From: Clostridiales bacterium
GTDB lineage: Bacteria; Bacillota; Clostridia; Clostridiales; Oxobacteraceae
Reading direction: 5' to 3'
DNA length: 64,000 nt
Assembly: GCA_030016385.1 (NCBI GenBank)
Contig: JASEJN010000006.1
Location: 1-64,000, forward strand
This document shows positions 53,583-61,329 of the stretch, in pieces (positions within the stretch are counted from its first letter, which is position 1; the number at the start of each line of letters is the position of its first letter). Below the pieces are notes generated by a model, which saw nothing but the letters and a program-made list of their open reading frames with translations, made no database searches and was not told where the DNA came from. A program made the position numbers and the translations under genes.

Positions 53583-55547
53583 TTACCTTTCCGTTATTAT
53601 GGATACTACATCCAGTATCAGCATAACCCGTCCATCTCCGGTAATCGTCGCACCGGAATACTGTTTTAAATCCTTGAGGCTTTTTCCAAGCGGCTTTATA
53701 GCTATTTCGCGCTGTCCGATAATCGAATCCACCATAAGAGCAGCTTTTTTATCGCCTATTTTAACTATTACGATAAATCCATTCTTCTCTTTTTCATCCC
53801 TGAGCTTTAAACTTGAAGACAATCTTATAAGCCTTACGAGTTCATCTCTATATATGATGATTTCCTTCCCGTTTGCATATTTTATATCGCTCTCGCTTAC
53901 AGGTTGAATCTTTTCTATAAATCCAAAAGATATTGCGAAAATCTCGCCTGCAACTTTTACGAACAATGCCTGAATTATGGATAGGGTAAGCGGGAGATAT
54001 ACGATAAAGGATGTCCCTTTGCCCATCTCACTTTTTACATCGACAGAACCTCCTATCGATGTGACTTTCGTCCTTACGACATCCATGCCTACGCCTCTTC
54101 CGGAAATGTCTGTGACCTTATCGCTTGTACTGAATCCTTCCAGGAAAATAAGATTCCTGATGTCATTATCATTCATGCCATTGATATCTATACCCTTTGC
54201 GACGGCCTTTTTCTTTATTTTCTCTACGTCCAATCCGTGTCCGTCATCTTCAACTTTTATTACAGCCTTATTCCCTTCCTGGTATGCTGTTACCGTCACA
54301 TTTCCAACAGGATTCTTGCCCGCCTTGATTCTTTCCTCCCTGCTTTCGATGCCGTGGTCAACAGCATTCCTGAGCAGATGGACTATGGACTCTCCAAGTT
54401 CATCGACTACCGTCCTGTCAAGCTCAGTCTCCTGACCCTTTATTACAAAGTTTATCTCTTTCCCAAGCTCTGTCGACAGATCCCTTACCATCCTAGGAAG
54501 CCTTCCAAATACTATCTCAAGAGGTATCATCCTCACCTTCATGACGATATCCTGCAGATCACCGGTAATCCTTGCAAACTGTTCCAGAGTTTCGTTGAGT
54601 TCGGCAATATTATTGGAACGCCCTATCTGTTCAAGTCTTGTCCTGTAAATAACAAGTTCTCCAACAAGATTCATAAGCTTATCCAATTTCCCAAGATCTA
54701 CCCTTACGGACTGCCCTATCTTTTTTTTCGTTTTATTCTGGACATTTTTATTTTTTTTACCGGCATCTGAAACAACCTGCTTTGTGGACGTTTCATTCAT
54801 AACACCAGCCGATATTTTTTTATCATCGATTTCATTCACTGTAAAACTGTCTATTTCAGATATGCCATCGATGACTTTTTTGACAAAATCCTGTTTCTTC
54901 TGGCTTACAAATACCAGCATTATTCTGTCTTTAAACTCTTCTTTTTCTATACTTTCAGCCGGAGGGTCCGATTTTACGATTTCACCACACTTTTGAAGAC
55001 TGTCAAATATGAGAAATGCCCGGGCTGCCTTTAGCTTGCAGTCCTTCCTCAATGTTATGTTTATCTCATAAGCATTGTACAGCTTATCTTCAGCCTCTTT
55101 TATTACGTCAATATCATATTTGTTATATTTTATTGCATCGGCATCGTGGACAACTTTTTCGTCCGCCTTTGCTCCATCTTGACCCTTTAATTTTGCGATA
55201 ATCTGCGATGTATCAAAATCATCTCCTCCGCCTTCGGATACGCTTTTTAACATCTTTTCAAGAGTATCCACACACTGGAAGAGCACTGTTACGATATCCG
55301 TAGATGCCTTCAGATTCTTGTTCCTAATCTTGTCCAAAACATTTTCCATCGAATGAGTAAGCTCGGCCATTTTATTGAACCCCATGGTTGCCGCCATACC
55401 CTTTATTGTATGGGCATATCTGAAAATGCCGCTTATGAGCTCTGTGTTCTCAGGATCTTTCTCAAGTTCAAGCATTGATTGGTTCAGATTATCAATATTT
55501 TCTTCCGTTTCCTCAAGAAATAATGATAAATATTGCGATGTATCCAT
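53583..55547 (-). CDS. cheA: Chemotaxis histidine kinase CheA
   Basis: A 654-residue kinase: Hpt domain with phospho-acceptor His46 (RYAHTIKGMAATMGF), P2 domain (about 160-250), dimerisation helices (GELVIYRTRLEQIGRSN), an ATPase with HLLRNAVDHGIE, DDGHGLD and GRGVGMDVV, and a C-terminal CheW-like domain. The ATG at 55547 follows GGAGGTGAT; the longer frame to 55610 overlaps cheR. Confidence 0.96.
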   Translation of the reverse strand: MDTSQYLSLFLEETEENIDNLNQSMLELEKDPENTELISGIFRYAHTIKGMAATMGFNKMAELTHSMENVLDKIRNKNLKASTDIVTVLFQCVDTLEKMLKSVSEGGGDDFDTSQIIAKLKGQDGAKADEKVVHDADAIKYNKYDIDVIKEAEDKLYNAYEINITLRKDCKLKAARAFLIFDSLQKCGEIVKSDPPAESIEKEEFKDRIMLVFVSQKKQDFVKKVIDGISEIDSFTVNEIDDKKISAGVMNETSTKQVVSDAGKKNKNVQNKTKKKIGQSVRVDLGKLDKLMNLVGELVIYRTRLEQIGRSNNIAELNETLEQFARITGDLQDIVMKVRMIPLEIVFGRLPRMVRDLSTELGKEINFVIKGQETELDRTVVDELGESIVHLLRNAVDHGIESREERIKAGKNPVGNVTVTAYQEGNKAVIKVEDDGHGLDVEKIKKKAVAKGIDINGMNDNDIRNLIFLEGFSTSDKVTDISGRGVGMDVVRTKVTSIGGSVDVKSEMGKGTSFIVYLPLTLSIIQALFVKVAGEIFAISFGFIEKIQPVSESDIKYANGKEIIIYRDELVRLIRLSSSLKLRDEKEKNGFIVIVKIGDKKAALMVDSIIGQREIAIKPLGKSLKDLKQYSGATITGDGRVMLILDVVSIITER

Positions 55548-55563
55548 ATCAAAATCACCTCCA

Positions 55564-56349
55564 TTAAGTTTTTTTACGGTAGATAAACGCAGATGCCTTT
55601 TCAAATCCAAAATCCCTGAAATTTATTATGCTTTCAGTTGCACCTACAAATAAAATACCTCCTGGCTTTAGAGCTTCATAAAGCTTTCCGTATATTTTGT
55701 CTTTGACCTCCTGAGTAAAATATATAACTACATTCCTGCAGACTATAAGATCATAGTCCCTTCCATACGGATCAAGGATCAAATCGTGTTTTTTAAATTG
55801 CACTCTGCCCTTTATGCAAGGGTTTATCAGATATTTGTCTCCCCTCAATGTGAAATATCTTTTCAATACAGGCTCATCGACATTTTTGATATCGTTTTTG
55901 CTGTACTCGCCCTTTTTGGCCGCTTCAAGTATCGTCGAATCTATATCCGTCCCGAGTATGCTGTGAAATATATTCGGGGTAAGTTTATCCAGCATTATGG
56001 CAATTGAATATGGTTCGGCTCCGTTTGAGCAGGCCGCGCTCCAGATATTAAGGCTTCTGGGTTTATAGATCAAGTACTCCTTTATTTTATCTTCAAGATC
56101 CATATACAAATCTTTATTCCTGAAAAACTCCGATACATTTATAGTTATAAAATCAGCAAGTTTTCTGCGAAGCTTTTCACTGTTTTCAAGCATATCTATG
56201 TATTCCTCTGCAGATGATGCATTGCACCTTTGCATTATATTTCTAAGCCTTCTGTTCATCTGATTGGACTTATATGCAGATATATCTATTTTAAATTCCC
56301 TGTATATCCACCTTTCAAGGGGTTTTAATTCTGCATCCAAATAAATCAC
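55564..56349 (-). CDS. cheR: Chemoreceptor methyltransferase CheR
   Basis: A 261-residue protein with an N-terminal helical domain (RLRNIMQRCNASSAEEYIDM) and a SAM-dependent fold with WSAACSNGAEPYSIAIML and DLIVCRNVVIYF. It methylates receptor glutamates using the SAM made by MetK. It lies 7 bp behind cheB. Confidence 0.95.
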   Translation of the reverse strand: MIYLDAELKPLERWIYREFKIDISAYKSNQMNRRLRNIMQRCNASSAEEYIDMLENSEKLRRKLADFITINVSEFFRNKDLYMDLEDKIKEYLIYKPRSLNIWSAACSNGAEPYSIAIMLDKLTPNIFHSILGTDIDSTILEAAKKGEYSKNDIKNVDEPVLKRYFTLRGDKYLINPCIKGRVQFKKHDLILDPYGRDYDLIVCRNVVIYFTQEVKDKIYGKLYEALKPGGILFVGATESIINFRDFGFEKASAFIYRKKT

Positions 56350-56356
56350 CCTTATA

Positions 56357-57007
56357 TTATTCTATTATTTTAATAACTTCGCCTATAATCTTGTCAACAG
56401 GCGCCACTATATGCACGACACCCTTCTCAATAGCGCTTCTTGGCATTCCATATATGGTGCATGTACTTTTATCCTCTGCCATGCAGATGCCGCCTTCCTT
56501 ATTTATAGCTTCCAATCCTGCCGTACCATCCGTGCCCATTCCGGTCAGTACAATCCCTATCAATCCATCCTTGTAATTTTCGGCAGCCGATATAAAAAGC
56601 TTATCGGCGCAAGGCCTTACGCCATGTAAGGGAGGCTCCTTGTTCAGATATAAGCGGTTGTTTAAAACTTCCATATGGAAACCGCCGGGGGCGACATATG
56701 CATGTCCATCTTTTATTTCATCGCCATCTTCAGCTTCCTTGACATTCAAGCAGCATATATCATTGAGCCTTTCTGCAAATTCCCGTGTAAACCTTCCGGG
56801 CATATGCTGAACTATCAGTACCGGAAGTTTAAAGCCCTCGGGGATATCTCCCATGATTTTGGCGATGGCCTTGGGTCCCCCTGTTGAAGCAGCAACGCAT
56901 ATCGCCTTTATATTATTTTTATGAAAATTTCTTGGTATTTTTTGATCTATATTGTTCTTTACTATTATTGACCTTCCTTTCCTCCTGCGAAATAATAAGC
57001 AGCCCAT
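56357..57007 (-). CDS. cheB: CheB methylesterase domain, receiver domain missing
   Basis: A 216-residue protein with only the catalytic half of CheB: Ser41 in AASTGGP, His68 in IVQHMP, Asp160 in LTGMGTDG. The usual N-terminal receiver (about 120 residues) with its phospho-acceptor Asp is absent; the first 30 residues (MGCLLFRRRKGRSIIVKNNI) look like linker. A 202-bp repeat element ends 31 bp upstream. The start is unsure: the ATG at 57007 has AAGAGG too close, and a GGAGGAAAGGAAGG further on precedes only ATA codons. Either the element cut the gene or this lineage keeps a short CheB. CheA could not control it by phosphorylation. Confidence 0.85.
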   Translation of the reverse strand: MGCLLFRRRKGRSIIVKNNIDQKIPRNFHKNNIKAICVAASTGGPKAIAKIMGDIPEGFKLPVLIVQHMPGRFTREFAERLNDICCLNVKEAEDGDEIKDGHAYVAPGGFHMEVLNNRLYLNKEPPLHGVRPCADKLFISAAENYKDGLIGIVLTGMGTDGTAGLEAINKEGGICMAEDKSTCTIYGMPRSAIEKGVVHIVAPVDKIIGEVIKIIE

Positions 57008-57037
57008 ACCTCTTTTGCATGCGATTACCTATATGTG

Positions 57038-57239
57038 GGTGCATACAGACTATTTGAAGAATATTATGGAAAGAGCAATTAGCGGAAAGGCTTTAGAGTC
57101 TGTTGACGAAGTTTCAGGATTAGCAGAATCAATGTTTGAACTTAAGTGAGTTTTGATTCTGCCCTGAACGAGTTTACAGACTCTTAAGACTGTGAGCTTA
57201 GCGATTGAAATAATATTCTTCAAATATAAAAAATGCACC
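57038..57239. repeat. 202-bp inverted-repeat (MITE-like) element between cheD and cheB
   Basis: The ends are GGTGCAT (57038-57044) and ATGCACC (57233-57239); inside them TATTTGAAGAATATTAT (left) is answered by ATAATATTCTTCAAATA (right). The inner part is also imperfectly palindromic (GAGTCTGT ... ACAGACTC, GCAGAATCAA ... TTGATTCTGC). No transposase is encoded. I see no clear target duplication. Relatives are at 2973, 36160 and 36802. Confidence 0.65.
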
Positions 57240-57248
57240 TCCTCTATC

Positions 57249-57737
57249 CTATATCTCTATGTATCCGGTATTCACTGTTTTTATGAATGTTTTTCCTTCG
57301 CCTATGTCCAGAAGCATAGTCCTCCCCTGGTTTCCTCCGGTATCTTCTCCTTCTATGGGAATCGATAGTCCCTTTAAAGTGTTTTTAACAGATTCGACAT
57401 TTCTGTTTCCTATATCCATAATCAAATTCCTGTCTGAAAAGTTAAACATACTCGCACCGCCGCCTATTTTTGCAACTATATTGGATTTATCAGCACCCAT
57501 AGACTCCATTTTATTCAATAAAATCGGTATCGCAAGATCTGCAAACTTTGCCGGATTCGCAATATTTGAAAACTGTGTGCTGTCCGGAAGCATTATATGC
57601 GCTAATCCGCCTATCCTGTATATAATATCGAGCAATACAACCCCCACGCAGGAACCAAGGCCAATTGTAATAATCTTTGAAGGTGTATATGCCGCCTTGT
57701 AATCTGCAATACCAACTCTAATCTCACATATCTCCAT
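57249..57737 (-). CDS. cheD: Chemoreceptor glutamine deamidase CheD
   Basis: A 162-residue protein with the catalytic Cys in GLGSCVGVVLLD and His in GGLAHIMLPDS, plus the VKNTLKGLSIPIEGEDTGGN end. It deamidates receptor glutamines and is regulated by CheC. It is the last gene before the repeat element. Confidence 0.95.
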   Translation of the reverse strand: MEICEIRVGIADYKAAYTPSKIITIGLGSCVGVVLLDIIYRIGGLAHIMLPDSTQFSNIANPAKFADLAIPILLNKMESMGADKSNIVAKIGGGASMFNFSDRNLIMDIGNRNVESVKNTLKGLSIPIEGEDTGGNQGRTMLLDIGEGKTFIKTVNTGYIEI

Positions 57738-57790
57738 TTAATCCTCCAGATTTTGTTTCATCTTCCCCTATGCGAGCATCTCTGCCACAT

Positions 57791-58255
57791 TTAACCGATT
57801 AGATTATTTATCTCTTTCTGTTCATCAAATGTGAGTATTTTGCCAAGATCCAGATAAATGATAACTCTTTTATCGAGTTTTATAACGCCTTTTATATAAT
57901 CCCTTACTATTCCGGATATTATATCCGGCGGAGGGCATAGCGAACCTTCCTCTATCGTGAATATGCTTTCCACATCATCGATTAGAATTCCCACATTGGC
58001 ATCTTCACGTTTTACAATGATTATCTTCGTGCTATCGATAATATTGGTATTGTCTAACCCGAATCTTTTTTTTAAATCTATCACCGGAATAATCCTATCC
58101 TGATATTTAATAACTCCCTTTAAATAATCCGGTGAATTTGGTATCCTGGTTATCTTTTGAAATTCCAATATTCTGTCAACCTGGTCTATGCCCACTGTGT
58201 ATTCTTCATTTTCTATCCTAAAAATCACACCTTTTTCTTCTTCGAGAGTACTCAC
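57791..58255 (-). CDS. cheW: Chemotaxis coupling protein CheW (proximal copy)
   Basis: About 154 residues with a full CheW domain (VIFRIENEEYTVGIDQVDRI, NSPDYLKGVIKYQDRIIPVI). Start is GTG at 58255 or TTG at 58258, both behind CAGGAGG; the reading from 58306 would overlap fapA. It differs clearly from the copy at 52151. Confidence 0.9.
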   Translation of the reverse strand: MSTLEEEKGVIFRIENEEYTVGIDQVDRILEFQKITRIPNSPDYLKGVIKYQDRIIPVIDLKKRFGLDNTNIIDSTKIIIVKREDANVGILIDDVESIFTIEEGSLCPPPDIISGIVRDYIKGVIKLDKRVIIYLDLGKILTFDEQKEINNLIG

Positions 58256-58274
58256 CAATATATACCTCCTGTTT

Positions 58275-60074
58275 CTAAGCCTTGGATTTTTCCACCATAA
58301 GCTCACCCTTGTACAGGTAAGCCCTCACATTTTTAACTGTGGATTCAAATTTATAAACCTGATTCTTAATCTTTATCATGCTGTTTATATTAGCTATTTC
58401 ACAAGATATTTCCTGTTCTTCATCTGTACCGGCAAGTGTAGGTGCCCCTAACGGAGAACCAATTTCATAGATCTTTATCCTTCCGCCTGCTTTTATTTTG
58501 CCACCTCTTAATACACTTCCTTCTCTTTCAAAAATGCAGTTGCCCCTGCAGTCAAGTATTGAATTATAGCACCCTTTCCCCGATACAAAAATGCTTCCGC
58601 TGGTCGAAATGGACGAATTCTGAATATAATTTACATGAACATTCGAAGGCGCATTGACCCTTAAACGAAGCATCCCAATCTGAGTTTCTATTTTTTTTGC
58701 AAATTCTCTCACATCATCAAAATCAGTAAAAAGAAGCGGACCCTTGCCCATAAAATACTTGATTATCAGAGCTCCGATATTTACCGTATCATCATCTATA
58801 TATTCTTTATTCTCAAATAGCAGCTCTTTAAGGTCAGAGATCTTGTCCTTAATCTGCATATATTTGGTATCTGTCAAAAATTTAATCATATCGCCGTCGG
58901 TATATGTTTTCGGTACTTTTCCGGTATTCTTGAGTGCAACGGCTACTAAAAGTATATCATCGATGAGTTTTTTTATCTCTTTGAAATAGTCTATGATGTT
59001 GAGTCTTAAAAAATCAGCCTGTCCGGCCATGATATGGCTGCCTATAGCATTTTTATACACCGTTACATCGCTTCCTGCGATTATCTCTCCGTCCGTCACG
59101 TTTCCGTATACAATTACCTTGTTCCCTGATTTTACCTTCATCCCATCGTTTATATTGCCCCTTATAACTACATCACCTATAAATTCAATATTTCCTGTTG
59201 AGAGGTTTACATCGCCATTTACCGCATACAACTCGTGTACGCTTAATATATTGCCCTTAATCTCCGGGCGCCCTTGGATTTTGGCATAAGCTTTTCTTCT
59301 ATCATCTGAAATCTCAACATTTTTTCCTGCAAGCATTTCTATTCTTTTTATTTTTCTAGGGAGCAGCCTTTTCCCGCTTACATCTATTCCAGAAGTACCG
59401 CCTTTCCCTGGGATCTTTTCCGCGATCAATTGGCCTGCTGCTACGGATTCAATTTTGCCTATGCTGTAAAAGTCCACACGGTCATTAACCTTCATAAAAT
59501 GCCTGTCCTTCCGGAATTTCAACTTTATTACATCATTACTGCCTTCGACAGTATGTATCCCTTCGGCTATCAATACCGAAGTATCGCAACCTTTTTTTAC
59601 TATATCATCGAGCACATCATTTTTTATACCATAAATAACTTGATTTAATTTTAACGCCTCTATAACCTCATCCTTCGTATAATGCCGGCAGTCTATTTTT
59701 TTGACCGGTATTCCATTTATTATAAGCTCCGTTACAGGCGCATGATTTTCTAATTTATATTCATATCCATCGTTGTAAATGATGCTTATATATGCGGACA
59801 TGCAATCTTCTGAAACCGTTACGTTTATTGCCCTCTCTGGCTTGCTGTCTTTAAGCTCTAATTTTATTTTTGCAGAGCTATCCACCAATACCCTGCTCTT
59901 TATTTCTCTATCGTTTATGAATAACTTTATACCCTCTCCGGGCAAAATGCATGCCATTTTGCCTCCCATTTCCGGATCTTTTACTATTACTTTTCCATCA
60001 CTGATTTCAGCTGTCCCCTGAACCGGCACATTGGAATCGCTTTTAGTATCCAAAGATGAAGCTAAATGTGCCAT
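58275..60074 (-). CDS. fapA: FapA/DUF342 protein
   Basis: A 599-residue protein: N-terminal variable region, then the FapA core with GKGGTSGIDVSGKRLLP and a right-handed beta-helix of repeated GDV/GNI units (VNLSTGNIEFIGDVVIRGNI), a coiled coil near 370-470 and a second beta part. FapA of Vibrio links flagellar assembly to carbon control; in Firmicutes the role is not clear. It is the first gene of the block; 60075-60227 has no promoter that I can defend. Confidence 0.85.
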   Translation of the reverse strand: MAHLASSLDTKSDSNVPVQGTAEISDGKVIVKDPEMGGKMACILPGEGIKLFINDREIKSRVLVDSSAKIKLELKDSKPERAINVTVSEDCMSAYISIIYNDGYEYKLENHAPVTELIINGIPVKKIDCRHYTKDEVIEALKLNQVIYGIKNDVLDDIVKKGCDTSVLIAEGIHTVEGSNDVIKLKFRKDRHFMKVNDRVDFYSIGKIESVAAGQLIAEKIPGKGGTSGIDVSGKRLLPRKIKRIEMLAGKNVEISDDRRKAYAKIQGRPEIKGNILSVHELYAVNGDVNLSTGNIEFIGDVVIRGNINDGMKVKSGNKVIVYGNVTDGEIIAGSDVTVYKNAIGSHIMAGQADFLRLNIIDYFKEIKKLIDDILLVAVALKNTGKVPKTYTDGDMIKFLTDTKYMQIKDKISDLKELLFENKEYIDDDTVNIGALIIKYFMGKGPLLFTDFDDVREFAKKIETQIGMLRLRVNAPSNVHVNYIQNSSISTSGSIFVSGKGCYNSILDCRGNCIFEREGSVLRGGKIKAGGRIKIYEIGSPLGAPTLAGTDEEQEISCEIANINSMIKIKNQVYKFESTVKNVRAYLYKGELMVEKSKA

Positions 60075-60227
60075 ACCATCACCTCATAAAATATTATTTA
60101 TTATTTTTAATCAAGAAATTCTCTACGAACGGCAAAAATCCTTCATGAAATTCGTGAATTATAAAGAAATATGGCAATAATTGTAGAATAATGATAAGAT
60201 TCAATCGCTGATATGCACTGTGATGTT

Positions 60228-61235
60228 TTATTTTTTTAAACTTCGCCCTCTGCCACAGCTTATTATGTTCGCCTTCAATTTATCGAGATTCAATGATCTG
60301 TCACCTGATCTTATCCGCCTTATATATATACTTTTTGAGCCTTCACTGTTGTACCCGGATACGGTTGTGACGAAATATTTAAAGCCGACACCTTGAGCGA
60401 TTTCTACCAACCTCTGATTGTAATGCCCAAATGGAAAACAAAGTATATCCGAAGTATTGCCGGTAAAACTTTTTATAAGCGATATCGACCTTGACAAATC
60501 CCCTGATACTCTCTTTCTATATGTGCCTTCGCTTTCCAGTCTATTCCCGTCGTATATTTGATATGCAAGGGCACCACGTTCCTTGCCTTCTTTTGTTTTT
60601 ATATAGTAATGGCCACCATCGCTGTGAGACTGTATGTCTATAAGGCCGCTTTTATACATTTCTCTTATTTCATTTGAACTTAATATACTAAGTTCATCAG
60701 TTGAATGGGAATATTTATCGACCCATGAAGTTATGACAAAAGACGCCGCAGGAAAATTATACTTTTTAAGCAGCGGATATGCATACTTGTAAAAGCTCTC
60801 ATACCCGTCATCAAAAGTTATAACAACGGCATTCGGAGGCATTTTGTCCTTTCCGCCCATGGAATTTATTAAATCCCTCAATGAGATGACATTAAAATAG
60901 TTATTCTTAAGCATTTTCAAATCCGCTTCAAACCTTTCCGGTCTTATAGTAATACCGCTGAATGGCTTTAAACTTATGTGATGATATGTAAGCACTACCG
61001 CCCTCTTAGTATAATATATCTTATCTGCAGGCATGTGAAACTTGGATGAATCTATGAAACTTTTCGGAGGCTCCATAGCAACAGGTTTTCTCTCTATGCT
61101 ATCATTATTCTGCACCTGTCCACCTGTACTTCCGCGCATGCCCTCTTCTATCTTTTGAGGCTTGACTTTCGTGCATGATACAAATCCTGCAAAAAGCACC
61201 ATGATCAAAAAAAATACGGCTATTTTTTTCAACAT
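60228..61235 (-). CDS. Lipoprotein polysaccharide deacetylase (NodB, CE4)
   Basis: A 335-residue protein with a lipoprotein signal (MLKKIAVFFLIMVLFAGFVS before Cys) and a NodB domain with the metal motif TFDDGYES and QSHSDGGH. It would remove acetyl groups from a surface glycan or peptidoglycan outside the cell, anchored by lipid. The ATG at 61235 follows GGAGTGG; the longer frame to 61409 overlaps the next gene and is rejected. Confidence 0.9.
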   Translation of the reverse strand: MLKKIAVFFLIMVLFAGFVSCTKVKPQKIEEGMRGSTGGQVQNNDSIERKPVAMEPPKSFIDSSKFHMPADKIYYTKRAVVLTYHHISLKPFSGITIRPERFEADLKMLKNNYFNVISLRDLINSMGGKDKMPPNAVVITFDDGYESFYKYAYPLLKKYNFPAASFVITSWVDKYSHSTDELSILSSNEIREMYKSGLIDIQSHSDGGHYYIKTKEGKERGALAYQIYDGNRLESEGTYRKRVSGDLSRSISLIKSFTGNTSDILCFPFGHYNQRLVEIAQGVGFKYFVTTVSGYNSEGSKSIYIRRIRSGDRSLNLDKLKANIISCGRGRSLKK

Positions 61236-61329
61236 ATGTCCACTCCAATTCAAAAGCATATTAATTACACGAGTCCGTTGCCTAAACGATATATTTGCTT
61301 TTAATGTACCTGCGTCAAAATCTACGCCA

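Noticed and set aside
56952..57149. A plus-strand frame of 65 residues whose end (ALESVDEVSGLAESMFELK) looks protein-like
   Set aside because: It begins inside cheB on the other strand, has no ribosome site and ends within the palindromic element; more likely a chance frame, or a remnant carried by the element.
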